Shown here: positions 48,801-59,589 of the stretch, piece after piece | How positions within the stretch are numbered: position 1 is the stretch's first letter | Layout: each line of letters opens with the position of its first letter | NCBI GenBank assembly: GCA_963930775.1 | Contig: OZ005703.1 | Span: forward strand, 2,108,001-2,172,000 | Direction: 5' to 3' | DNA from: Cliona cf. orientalis | Taxonomy: Eukaryota; Porifera; Demospongiae; Clionaida; Clionaidae | Length of the DNA: 64,000 bases | The notes under the pieces: model-generated | Told to the model about the DNA's origin: nothing | Database searches by the model: none | What the model saw: the letters and a program-made list of their open reading frames with translations, nothing else | Program-made: the position numbers and the translations under genes

Positions 48801-49403
48801 CGTTTGTGAGTCCAAAGTGCGATATTATGAGATTCCTCATGGCGTTCCAAAGGCATAGCTAATTTGTGTGGATTTCTCCGAAAATACTTTGTTCGCCAGT
48901 TTTGGCGTCATTTGCCATGCAACTTTATGTATAAACAGTACAATGTGTGTGGTGCGCTATAGGCACATGTGCTTTAGGTACGGTTATAAAAATTGTTGAC
49001 CTTGGTCACTGTCGCGCCGCCTTCCTCGCTCAGTCGACTGGAGAGCTTTCAGTGATTGTGGGACGACAGTAGATTCTCTAAGGGTATATGTATATGCATG
49101 CTTAGCTGCCAATTGCCATGTATTCTTGTGGTATACCCTTTGACTCTCTGGCTAGCCAATTTTGCATGCATGCATGGTATTGCAGTGCTTGAACGTTAAT
49201 CCAAGTGAATTGTGATAATATTGGATATGCAATTAATATTGCTCAGTGTACTTCAGTCTTGCATTGTGCCAAGGCTTTGTAGCTACCAATAGTCCTGATA
49301 GGAAGAAGTGTGAGGGAAGTTAAGTTGATGTCTGCACAGCAGTGCGGAGTTTGCTATACAACATACCAAGGTTGTTGCTGCTGTGAGCCATATGCAAGTA
49401 TAA

Positions 49404-50890
49404 CAAGGTGCAATGGAGGCAGCAGTTTGCTTAAACAAACTGCTGCCTCAATTGCACCTTGTCTCACAAAGCTTTTCAATATATCCATCGCCACCGGTTC
49501 ATTTCCTATTGAGTTGAAGTGTGCAAGAATTACTCCTATATTTAAATCCTCTGACTCCTCACTGCCAAAGAATTATCGACCTATTTCGATTTTACCTATT
49601 ATTAGTAAACTTCTTGAACAGCACATTCACTCCCGCCTTGTTGTTCCAGCATCTATGCAACAATTGTCCAATCTCTAAGTTTCAGTGGGGCTTTATGCCC
49701 CGCCGTTCAACTGTCTCGGCACTTTGCTCCCTGACTCAGAACTGGACAGGCCATGGAGGCGAAATTTGCTCAGTGTTCTTCGACTAGTGCAAGGCGTTTG
49801 ACAGTGTCCCCCACAGGTATCTGTTAGACCAACTGACCAGTCTCAATGGCAATCTATGTCCACAACTACTTCAATGGATTCAAAGCTATTTGTCGGATCG
49901 TTCCCAAGTTGTTGCTATTGGAGGCGAGTTATCTACTATCAAGAACATTGTAGCTATCGGGAGTCCCTCAGGGCTCTGTTTTGGGACCACTGTTCTTTAC
50001 TATTTACATTAATGATGTGGCTCAACAAATTTCACCATCCAGCCCAATCTCCTTGTATGCGGATGATATCGCCCTTTACCGTAGCATTCGCTCACCTGCA
50101 TACTAACTATCCACTATTGCAAGCTGATATTACTGCTATCGTGAATTATGTTGAAGAATTAAAAGCATCTGAAATTCAATACCAGCAAATGCTCAGTTAT
50201 GTTAGTATCTCGTAGACGTTCTCGATCCATTGCTCTCCCACCTCTATTTATTAAAGCGGGTGTTGCAGTGGAGCAAGTTGACTCCGTCAAGTATACTTGG
50301 GCATACTCTTAACTCCAGATCTAACTTGGAGTGATCACATTAGCAGAATCTGCAATAAAACGCGGAAGTTAATTGGGCTTATGTATAGAAAGTTCCACCA
50401 TTGTCACCCCGATTTGATGTTAAAACTTTATAAAGCCTTTATTTGCCCCCACCTTGAGTACGCTACCCAAGTTTGGGATCCCTATTTGATCAAGAATATT
50501 GATTCAAAACTCCTTGAAAGGGTCCGGGGATTTGCGTTGAGGGTCTGCTGTAAGAATTGGTCCGCCTCTTACTGTGACTTGTTGGAAAGTTGCCAATTAC
50601 CCCACCTCTTCGACCGGCGAAGGAGAGTGAAACTATGTCATCTCTTTAAAATCATATACGGGCTATCGGACTGTGAGATGGCACCAATTGTACATGTGTA
50701 TAAAACACTCAACTATAGCAGCCGCAGGAGTAATCCGGTACAGATACAAACTTTATTTGCTCAATCATTCCAGTTTCAATTCTCTTTCTATCCCCATACC
50801 ATTTCATTATGGAATAATTTACAACTATAGATATAAGTAATGATTCTTTAGCATCACTAACAGTTTTTAAACGCTCATTAACATAGATTA
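49404..50890 (+). pseudogene. Decayed LINE (non-LTR) reverse transcriptase
   Basis: Successive frames encode the RT core: ELKCARITPIFKSSD, KNYRPISILPIISKLLE, FQWGFMPRRSTVSAL, CKAFDSVPHRYLLDQL, LYADDIALYRS (YADD catalytic box at about 50054), GILLTPDLTWSDHI, then YKAFICPHLEYATQVWDPYL and AISLWN-like PHTISLWNNL. Stops and frameshifts (about 49680, 49785 and 50215) show that it is dead. The 5' end is truncated at an inverted repeat (49404-49461). The family is probably CR1/L2/Jockey-like. Confidence 0.9.
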
Positions 50891-51129
50891 TTAATTTATA
50901 TTATGTATTATATTCAGGTTACATGCTCGCATTAGTCAATGGCTACTCATGTATACCTTGTTGCTATTATGGTGGCATCAGAAATACTATAGACAAAAAA
51001 AACATTAGCCTCATATTCAGCCCTTAATAATATTATTATATTAGCCTCCCCCCTTTTCTGCATGTACTGATTCATAAGCATGTAGCTAATGCCATGCAAT
51101 GCAACGTGCCGAGAATTTTGTGCTCGAGA

Positions 51130-51800
51130 GAGCTTTAGTTTCTAATGGTCCCAGGACTTTATGGTGGCTTCTGTATCTTAGTTGTGAGTATCTTGTGGGG
51201 ATATATACTGCATTCCTGATCCTATTGCTGTGATACCAATGGTGAGTAAGTTCAGATTTTGCATTGAATTAATTATTACCAAATATTACATTGCGTGCCA
51301 CAAGTGTGCAAAAGCATCATCATCACCCATTGGCAGGGACCGACTATACACTCGATGACATGCATGTGTAGTATTGCATAAGCAAAGATTTGAATCCTTA
51401 CAGGTGTCTAGGCTGTATAGCCATGCACATATTATTATCAATAATTCAGGGGTCTATAAAGGTATTTAACTTTTAAGCCCTTGGACGATGTCCTTGTTAT
51501 TTCTTGACATTGTAGGTCTGCTGTGCATTTTGAATTCATGATCATGGCCCAATCTGTAGCTGAATAGACTAGCTGTTCAATAACTTTTATACATGCTATA
51601 ATATAATATTATTATTATACACAATGTCATGATTGAAATTTGATTCAAAGACATAATTATAATAGTAGCTACCATCCATGCAATGGTCCTTGCGCAATTC
51701 CAGACTTTCATCTAAGGATATATACATCAAACTTTATCCATAATGGCCCTTGCTGTATGACATTGTGTGTAATGCAGACTTAGTTGGGTTCTTAGTAGTA
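51130..51800. repeat. Decayed piece of the duplicated unit
   Basis: The stretch CTTAGTTGTGAGTATCTTGTGGGGAT ... GATACCAATGGTGAGT matches 18850-18935 (A), 35310-35395 (B) and 59890-59960 (F). The following CAATGGTCCTTGC and TTTATCCATAATGGCCCTT match 60250-60320. No secreted-gene exon remains. Confidence 0.7.
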
Positions 51801-52523
51801 CAGTGGAACCTGTCTAAAGCGGTCACCATTGGGCCAACTATCTGTGGCTGCATTAGAGAGGTGGCTGCAATATGCAAAACATAGGGGCGTGGCTTGTAGG
51901 AGAAGTGATTGAGGTTGCAAACGTAACTGTGGCTGCAATAGAGCAGTGTAGGGCGCTGTAAAGTTCTGGGAATGCCTGCACGTGCGATTAGCTGGTGGTC
52001 TACAAATTTTACCTGGCAGCCAAGTGGGGTTAAGTTTCCTACTAGTGTAAACGCCATGGGACCTGGCTAACTGGCCGGCAAGGGCGCCCGCACCATATAC
52101 GCACAGTACGCACGTGCGTACCATTCTCACCACAGTAATCTGAGTTTATACATCTATCTGTTGGAAATAGTATAATTTTGAGCGTATTTCAGACCTTTAC
52201 TGGGCTTTAGGATCAGAAATAAGCTCAAATTTCACAACAGAATGATTGTCTCACCGTTCTTGCTGCTCGATCTACGCAGTGCGAGGTCAATAATGGGCGT
52301 GGTCAACGTATCCGAAAAAAAATTTCAGCGCGCTTCGCGCGCAATCATATCATGCTTACCTATTCAGAAAATTCTGCGGGCGCCCTTGCTGGCCGGTATA
52401 CGCAATAGGCAGGTGGCCGTCTTATCCAGGCTGCATTCCATAGTAAATGCATTGTGACTGTTTGTGACCTACAGGATGTGGCTGTATTAAGGAGGTGACC
52501 GCTAATTAAGGCAGGTTCCACTG
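51801..52523. mobile_element. pogo/Tigger-like non-autonomous element
   Basis: Ends CAGTGGAACCTG and CAGGTTCCACTG are flanked by TA (51799-51800, 52524-52525), with sub-terminal AAGCGGTCACC and GGTGACCGCT. A copy of a GGGCGTGG / CGCGCTTCGCGCGCA repeat tail, also seen at 30383-30428, lies inside. No transposase was seen. Confidence 0.8.
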
Positions 52524-52539
52524 TAATAATTATACCATA

Positions 52540-53215
52540 CAATACATGGTTTTGCCAAGAATTCTTAAATTTTGAGCCTTTCATTATGATTCAAAGACAT
52601 ATTATTACCATCCATGTAGCTAATGGCCCTTGCATAATTCTATAGAAGTTCATCTAAGGATAATATCAAATTTCATCCATAATGGCCATTGCCATAATAT
52701 AATTATGTGTAATGCAGCGCAGACATAATATTATAGTTGAGTTCTCAGTAGTAATTATATATACCATACAATACATAATTTTGCCAAGAATTCGAATTCA
52801 GATGTGTGGGATACTTAAGACTTAGTGATAATTAATAACTGCCAGTAAAACATTATTAACTAGACCCGCGCACACATTGCGCAATTTACTTTTGGTACAT
52901 GGCCATAATTTTGTGAACTTCAGAGAAAGTTATAGTGAAAATGCTGCTTAGTTAATTGTACTACATGTGGGTCCCGGTGACACTTAAACTAAAGTGCTCT
53001 CTGCACCCAGACCTAGCCAAGACTATAATATGACATGAACTTCTACCTGTATTTTGTTGTAATAATAGTATAACTCTCTTACAATAGTAACTAGAGCTCT
53101 CTCGAGCACATAACCCTCGGCGCGCTGCATGGCATTAGCTAAATACTTCAACAGTTGCATGCAGAAAGGAGGTAGCTAAAGGGCTGGGGCCGGGGCGAGA
53201 CAGGGCTGAGGCTAA
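52540..53215. other. Unit-derived and AT-rich spacer
   Basis: 52540-52870 partly repeats 51690-51800 and 60240-60430 (CATACAATACAT, TTGCCAAGAATTC). The rest, to 53215, has no gene I can support. Confidence 0.5.
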
Positions 53216-53228
53216 TGTTATACTTGCA

Positions 53229-53520
53229 CAGCAGTGTTATTAACGCTCGGCGCATGCGCACGAGGGTTACAGTAGTCTGTTTGTCTGTCTGTCTGTTTGT
53301 CTGTCTGTTACCGCTCTACTGCCAGCGTAAAACATTTATGCAACAAAATGAACGTACCAGCCAATTTTTCGCCAAACTCCAAAGGTTTTCAACTGAGGGA
53401 TTTTGCTAAAAAGCTTTCTCTCACGAGTTATAGCTTATTCTTTGTCTTTAGCATAGCGAGGTCAGCCATTTTTCAGTTCCCAGTATAGTAAACTATGGTT
53501 AAATCCCCTCCGTATACTAC
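53229..53520. repeat. AACCCTCGGCGCATGCGC-type repeat end with TGTCTGTCTG tract
   Basis: The terminal hairpin AACGCTCGGCGCATGCGCAC...GAGGGTT is followed by TAGTCTGTTTGTCTGTCTGT. The same signature is found at 41237, 44913, 48125 and 54803, with variants at 30886, 38463 and 42412. The rest of the segment is non-coding. Confidence 0.7.
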
Positions 53521-53586
53521 CTGTGGTAATGCCTATAACCATATATGGCTACAGGATATACTTCATAGGCTATATATAGAGCAAAC

Positions 53587-54033
53587 TCAGGAATGCCAAT
53601 CTGTAGTTGTCACGTGGCAGTGCATGTCTATTAAAAGCCCACCATTCATCCTGGTCATAGGCTTTTCCTGAAGTGAGCCTGAGGCTACATCATAGCTATA
53701 TGGTCTCATCTTTAATAGAATAATTTGAGTAAGTTGCAAACATCTACTCACTATCCTGTCATAGCCTTGTAGTGCATGAGGCCAAGCTTGCATGCATATG
53801 GTCACAGTGTATCTTGATGACAGTATTATACTGTAGCTAGCTGTCTGCAGTCCAGCAACCTGGCCCGGCAGTATTACTACTTTAATGAATAACAGCTCAC
53901 ACACATCAGCACAATTTAAATAGTAATCACTGCAAGAACACCCCAGAACGTCATTTGCACAAACATGACTATTATTCCATCTTGATTTGTGACTCACATT
54001 GCACAATTGAATATCAGCATTATTAACCATCAT
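53587..54033 (-). other. Open frame of unknown status
   Basis: 148 codons open on the minus strand from a near-start ATG, with a Cys-rich part (VCANDVLGCSCSDYYLNC). No family was recognised. A possible donor (AAT|GTGAGT) lies early in the frame, so it may be an exon and intron read together, or chance. Confidence 0.2.
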
Positions 54034-54540
54034 AAATACTGTTTTGATGTGCTGAATTTGCGCCGAGCGTTTTGCACTTTAGTGCTTTCATTCAAGATGC
54101 AACAGCTCATAGCAGCAATAACCATAGTGTGTTGTATCGAACTCCACACTGTGGTGTAGTCACGTGCAGGGATTGAAGGGTGTGGCTTGCGAGACTAACT
54201 GTGGTGTAGAGATCAATTCAACTTCCCTCACTGTAGCCTAACCTCCAATTCTTGGGGACTTAGCTAGAAGACTGAAGTAGCTATACACTGAGCCGTATAT
54301 TATCGCAACTCACTTGCCAGGTTCAAGCACTGTAATATATTTTTAATTCCATGCATGGATACAAGCCAGAGAGTCAAAGAGTGCCATAAGAATACAGGAA
54401 GCTTAGCGTGGGATGACAGTGGCATCTTTTCAATTCTAAGGCTTAGGGAGTAGGTAAAGGTCGTCGGGAGAAAAAGGGGTCTAGCTTGACAGACTGTACT
54501 ATACTACTATACTATAGCCAGTGGCGGGATTGATACAACC

Positions 54541-54830
54541 GCGCATGCGCTGAGGGTTAATAGACGTACATACCGTATATAGTGCGCAACCTATTTATAC
54601 GTTAAGTCATGCTGGCAAAGTCAAGAAGCTTAGAATCGGCAAATGACGCCAAAACTGGCGAACAAAGCGTTTTCGGAGAAATCCACACAAATCATGGGTT
54701 TGGAACGCCATAAGGAACCTTACAACACCGCAAATTGGACTCGCAAACGAGGTATGTAGCAGCTAGCGTGGTAACAGACAGACACACAAACCAACTACAG
54801 TAACCCTCGCGCATGCGCCGAGGGTTAATT
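54541..54830. mobile_element. MITE bounded by CCTCGCGCATGCGC hairpins
   Basis: GCGCATGCGCTGAGGGTTAA at 54542 and TAACCCTCGCGCATGCGCCG...AGGGTTAA at 54802-54830 bound a ~290 bp body with AAAACTGGCGAACAAAGCG and GGAGAAATCCACACAAAT. The same body interrupts the LINE relics in units C, D and E in the opposite orientation. Confidence 0.7.
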
Positions 54831-54859
54831 ATGATTGATTCCATAGGGCTTCAGATTTC

Positions 54860-55375
54860 AGTCAGCGCTCTGCTATAGCTACAGATATCAAGAGCATTAT
54901 TTAGAACATCGACGATCTTTACCAGTCATATGCTTGGCCACTTTAATTGTGAGCAGAAAGCACAATGGCTGTCAATAGGCGTGGCTATGGTGAACTATTC
55001 CGCAGCTGTTTTCAAACCCTTCCATACAAAAACCCTATACCGAATCCAAACCCAGCCCCTTCACATGACCAATTTTAGGCGGCTTAACCAATCAGAAGCC
55101 ACCTTTGAAATGAGCTGCGGTATTAGCTAAAGGCTACGGTGGCCAACAGAAAACACTATTATGATGCTTGTGGACCGTATTCCTTGATATGATGCACACC
55201 GAAGCCAGTTATTCGCCGAATTCGAGTGATTTGTCATGCTTAGAGTTGCTTAAACGCCTAGCTACATCTGGAGTAGCTATGGCGATTTTTGTGCTATACA
55301 ATAACGATAACAACAACAACGATGATACAACCAATGACTTTACCCCTAGCTTACGCATGTGCATGGGGTAATTAC
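54860..55375 (+). repeat. Diverged TTACCCC-type MITE
   Basis: Contains GAGCAGAAAGCACAATGGC, GGCGATTTTTGTGCTA and the terminal hairpin TTACCCCTAGCTTACGCATG...GGGGTAATT. It is more diverged and longer than the copies at 24641 and 37373. Confidence 0.6.
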
Positions 55376-55439
55376 CTGCCAACCAAGTATTTACCGTAAA
55401 GGTTCTAATTACAGCACTGCTCCCATTAGAACGTTAAAA

Positions 55440-55630
55440 AATTTCTAGCCTCTCGAGTGTTGCCCAAATCATTCTTGCTCTGAGCCTGCAAGCATGAATT
55501 CCCATTATACTTCATCTATCATCTTCTCGATCACTACTAGTATTGTCATGCAATGACATGACATTATGTTGCATGTGATCTGGCATAATATGCAAAGCAC
55601 TGCTCTTCTTTAGTAGCTCCAAACAAGGAC
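55440..55630 (-). pseudogene. Partial duplicate of the dispanin gene
   Basis: AAATTTCTAGCCTCTCGAGTGTTGCCC...ATTCTTGCTCTGAGCCTGCAAG copies dispanin exon 4 start, its acceptor and most of the adjoining intron (61235-61437). The encoded start (ARSKNDLGNTREARNF-like) is followed by unrelated sequence, so this is a non-functional fragment. Confidence 0.85.
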
Positions 55631-55746
55631 GTAGCTAGAGATTTTTTTATACCAAGGCAGGTAATAAAGATTGCGCGTGAAGCGCGAGCGAATTTTTAGA
55701 CACACCCTCCTTAGGCGCATGCTCGAGCTTCATGCGATACTAGTAA

Positions 55747-56094
55747 TAGGCGTACACCCTATATGGAGGAAGAGATTTGTGTTCATTACCCTAAAAACCA
55801 ATTAAAGTGCAAAAATAACCATCAAAACTAATCAATTTGCTCATTTCACCCAATAAAACTAATCAATAATCTCGATTTCACCTTACAAAACTAATAATAA
55901 TTCCTCCATACCCTGATCAGGTACTCCATCAATACTCGTTATTCACTGCCATGCCCCCTCAATACTTCATTACTATCTACAATGGTGCCTACAATACCTC
56001 ATTAAAATCCATAAAAATACCATCAATACTTCATTAAATCACCCTAAATCTTGACCCTACAATACTAATCAACCTTCCTCCATAGGGGTGTATC
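55747..56094. mobile_element. MITE with CACCCTATATGGAGGAA ends
   Basis: Left ACACCCTATATGGAGGAA and right TTCCTCCATAGGGGTGTAT are inverted. An internal TTCCTCCATA at about 55900 and repeated CAATACT / CATTAA motifs suggest internal duplication. No coding signal. The rest of 55640-55746 carries a GACGTAGCTAGAG repeat end. Confidence 0.7.
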
Positions 56095-56235
56095 CTCATT
56101 ATCTGGAATTGCCCAATGTCATTTGTGATCATGGATCTCAGAAGAGAACGAAAACGTTCGTGAATAGCTAGAGATTAAAATTCAAAGAATAGAGGCCTCT
56201 AAGAAGAGGCATGGCCATGGGTGATATTGCCATGG

Positions 56236-57100
56236 CACGCGGGGTATGTGCTCTATGAGCTCTAGTTATGACATGTGAGACGTATGTATGGTATGGGGTC
56301 GTCATGCACATAGATCTCTTTGCTATTCTGCTTGATAACGACCATTACCGACATTCTGACGGTGATTATTCTTTCCAGACACGGCCCTTGCAGCTGGCTG
56401 GAAGGAGCAGCCTAAAAGTTGAGAGAGCATCCTCAAAGAACTCAGCAAGGTAGGCAAGTTGCAAAAAATTATTGTAGATCTATTGTGTCACTGTGGTCCA
56501 CTAATTTAATATATACCATAAAAGTTATAATAATTTTAATAGAGCGCCAAAAAATAATTCAGAATCGCGCTTGGCACTCCCACTAGAATGTTAAGTTACT
56601 TAAGGCGCCAGTTTTCATATCTCTGGCTGTACTTTGCGCTATGATTTAGAATAATAATATTATTGAATGCCAAGTGGTGCTAACATTAGAGCGGCGCTGT
56701 GATTAGAACTTTTACGGTAACTATGGCAAAACCAGTGACACAAGCAATAATTGGAACGCCACTTGGCATTGGATAATAATACTATTATCGTTTGCTGGTC
56801 AGTTGTCAATGCAGTGACAGTGTAAACAGGCAGTGGCTCTCATTGACAAGTGGTTGAAGTATGTCATGGAGGCGGCATTCAGTTTAAATAGTGATATAGC
56901 CAGGTGCCTTCCCCCAACTCTTGGATCACTGACTCAGAAGAAAAACAGTACCAGAACCCTGTTTAGGTGCAGGGTATGTAGTTCAATACTCCTGATATTG
57001 AATGTGCATAGTCATGATTATACGCAGTAAGTCATGCATACATGTAGCGGTGAGGGTTCTGCACTCCTGTGCATTCATTATTATGTGTGTCACTAATAAC
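56236..57100. repeat. Mosaic of repeat fragments
   Basis: 56236-56270 matches the second end of the TTACCCC MITE. 56790-56960 is the block of the 1371 repeat in inverse orientation, and 57040-57080 its GTAGCGGTGAGGGTT part. 56460-56760 is AT-rich with GGCGC/GCGCC-containing inverted pieces. No gene. Confidence 0.55.
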
Positions 57101-57102
57101 AA

Positions 57103-57182
57103 TTCTAGGCAAGTTACCCTCAATGGCAATCTACTGCATGAAGCTGACTGCTGATGCAGCAAGTATTCCAGATGGAACTTCA
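57103..57182 (+). pseudogene. Heparanase exon 10 relic (unit F)
   Basis: The acceptor and start of exon 10 (CTAGGCAAGTTACCCTCAATGG ... GCTGACTGCTGATGCAGCAAG) are kept with small indels, then sequence jumps to the unit spacer GGAACTTCAAC. The same heparanase-tail-to-secreted-gene order is seen at A and B. Confidence 0.85.
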
Positions 57183-57437
57183 ACATAATCCGCATGTAAA
57201 TCATGCATATTCAATTGGGACAGCTAACTACCCCATAGTATTAGCAATAGAATGAGCTTGAATATTATTATTGTTGGCAGAGGTAGAACAGTTCTATAAA
57301 ACTCCTTGATAAGTTTGGTAGTCTAGCTACTAACATTAATACTGAAAAAAAATTATGCCAGTGGCATTCTAGATTGATTAAAAAGTTCCTAGATTAGATT
57401 CATCGCGTTCATTGTTGTTAGTAATGATGGTGAAAGA

Positions 57438-59459
57438 TCAGTTCTTTTGCATGATATACTTAAGTAGGGCTTCCACAACAGCTTCATTTCCTTGCAATTT
57501 CTTAGTCTGTTTCCATCCACCTTCACCTATCATAAGAATAATAAATAGAGCAAAATTGATGTTTAATTTACTAACAGTCAATAGGATCACAAATCCTCTC
57601 TCCAGTTGGTAAAGTTATGCATTTGCATTCTTCACCCTGACTCTTTGCATCACCTGGATTGTAATAATTATTGCAGTCAATACATAACACTGCTTCTTTA
57701 GTAGGTAACTGACAGTCAATAGGATCACAAATCCTCTCTCCAGTTGGTAAAGTTATGCATTTGCATTCTTCACCCTGACTCTTTGCATCACCTGGATTGT
57801 AATAATTATTGCAGTCAATACATAACACTGCTTCTTTAGTAGTTAACTGACAGTCAATAGGATCACAAATCCTCTCTCCAGTTGGTAGAGTTATGCATTT
57901 GCATTCTTCACCCTGACTCTTTGCATCACCTGGATTGTAATAGTTATTGCAGTCAATACATATAACATTGCTCTGCTTGGGATTCTCTGATAGATATACA
58001 GCCCAGGCCAAAATGGTTTTCTAAATCATGTAGAAACCTCCTTATATTGTCTAACTATTATTTAGAACAATCTTCTCTCTAGTTGGCAGTAATACATTGC
58101 ACTTACATAGTTATTAGTAATTCTATGCATTGATATTAGCTTACATCCTTCAGGTTCACAAATCCTCTCTCCATCTGGCGAAGATATACAAAAACAGTCA
58201 TCATACTGCGCAGTGGCTGTATATGGTATAAAATTAATACTACCACTATGCACTTAACAAACTGCAAGTTAATTAATATCAATTGCAACGTACAGGCCTT
58301 AGCGCAGCACTCCGGCAGAATAGAAAAATGACAAGCACCACCTACAATTCAATCAGACACAAAATTAAAAATTAATATTAGACACAAGACTATAGATTGG
58401 GTTACGCCAATCTCAGACTGGCATTATTTCCCTCAATGAAAAAAGTTAAGGCTATCAATTATGACAAATACCCAATCAATATTCTTATCGTTATTGCATG
58501 ATTAGCTAGCAAATTTAATACCAATTTGGTTGTAATATCTGACAAGGTGATCCCTGGATTTTATGTTCACTACCCTCTCCAGATCTGGCTTTGTGAAAAG
58601 AGCTGATGTAGGGCATTGGGCAACTGCTGGTGAGTAAAGACAGGGACCTGCATGGAAAAACAATAGACTAAGTTCATTGTTATTATACCAGGTATAATTT
58701 ATAATTTTTTAATAGCATGCACGGTCATAAAAGTTCAACAATCAGTTAATAGCTATAATAAAGCTATAATAATTACTCTGCTTGAAAATGCAAGATTTAA
58801 GTTTGAATTCATAGTACTATAGTCACAGATAGGGGTAGGTAAATTATGCTAATTTTTTGGCCTATAATGCTATTCTCAAATGCTCATGAAGTGTACCTAT
58901 AATTCCCAATATATTTCCCATTATGCTCAAGTTGAACTGACTATAATGTTAACCAAAACCGATATGAGACATGAGGAGACTCAGTTACACTATCATCGAG
59001 AGCAGCCATTTCAGTTTTACAATCAAATTCGGATTCGAAAGTGGGTATCAGCTGATTGATCAACCCTTTACCAGTCCATAATATGTAGTCCAGGCGTTGT
59101 GACAAAGGACAGCTACTTGCGATTGTGTGCCCTAAAATGCTCAAAATTATGCCAGTTGATGCCTATAATGCTAGCATAATTCTCAAATGCTTACGCACAC
59201 CTATTATGCTCAAAATTATGCCGGCATAATTTACCTACCCCTAGTCACAGAACTCACCGTTAGCACCATCACAAGCATAGGATCTGAAGGTGGAACCTCC
59301 AACAGAATGGGATACTTCAACACAGCCACGGCTTGGAGCTTGAAGGTGCCACTGAGATTCTGCTTTGAGATCTTCTCTGACAGCCACTTTGGAAGGCAGT
59401 GCCATGCCCATTGCCATAATGTAGCATAGCATGGTCACAATCAGAGCTGCACTTGTCAT
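57438..59459 (-). CDS. Secreted Cys-rich cassette protein, copy F (four cassettes)
   Basis: Seven-exon model: 59459-59258, 58647-58522, 58216-58145, 57929-57852, 57791-57714, 57653-57576, 57526-57438; 723 nt, 240 residues. All junctions are phase 1. The first cassette is divergent (DCFCISSPDGERIC) and ends at a canonical donor T|GTAAGC, confirming where the weaker GTCAGT/GTTAGT donors lie in the others. Cassettes 2-4 are near-identical 78 nt exons separated by 60 nt introns. Because 60 is a multiple of three and these introns have no stop, the three also read as one open frame; introns in A and B are not open, so I favour splicing. Intron 1 has been enlarged by a hAT-like MITE next to the donor. 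The stop is TGA rather than TAA. Confidence 0.72.
58830..59243. mobile_element. hAT-like MITE in intron 1 of copy F
   Basis: Inverted ends TAGGGGTAGGTAAATTATGC and GCATAATTTACCTACCCCTA are flanked by a perfect 8 bp duplication GTCACAGA (58822-58829, 59244-59251). An 8 bp duplication and this TIR style fit hAT. It lies only six bases past the GTGAGT donor of exon 1. 414 bp, no transposase. Confidence 0.9.
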
Positions 59460-59589
59460 GATGACTGCTCAAGGTTAGTTTGAACTGCTTTGCCGACAGG
59501 TTGCTTGGAGAGAGATATCCGCGATGCTGAGGACAAAAAAACAACGGAGATGTGCTCTTTAAATATCCAATGTTTGAATCAGTCAACAT

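Larger units (their letters stand above)
39450..49230. repeat. Triple tandem array of ~3.3 kb units (C, D, E)
   Basis: Each unit contains, in order: the GAATGAGCTTGAATC / AGAGGTAGAACAGTT spacer, the secreted gene (-), the GTAGCCAGTCAGGGCCACTG spacer, a TAACCCTCGGCGCATG repeat end, a LINE tail (-) with a MITE in it, and a TTTTCAGTATTTT spacer. Approximate bounds are 39450-42900, 42905-46250 and 46255-49230. D and E are closest. Apart from the listed elements the spacers hold no gene I can support. Confidence 0.9.

Noticed and set aside
57571..58011. Single-exon reading of three 46-residue repeats
   Set aside because: The open frame runs through 60 nt GT-AG introns; homologous introns in copies A and B are closed, and cassette 1 has a canonical GTAAGC donor, so separate exons fit better.
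17220..59459. Cystine-knot hormone or toxin identity for the secreted family
   Set aside because: An alternative donor in copy A would give a CxGxC motif, but the conserved GTGAG donor in all copies gives C-x6-C instead. Cys-rich and secreted is not enough to call a hormone or toxin.
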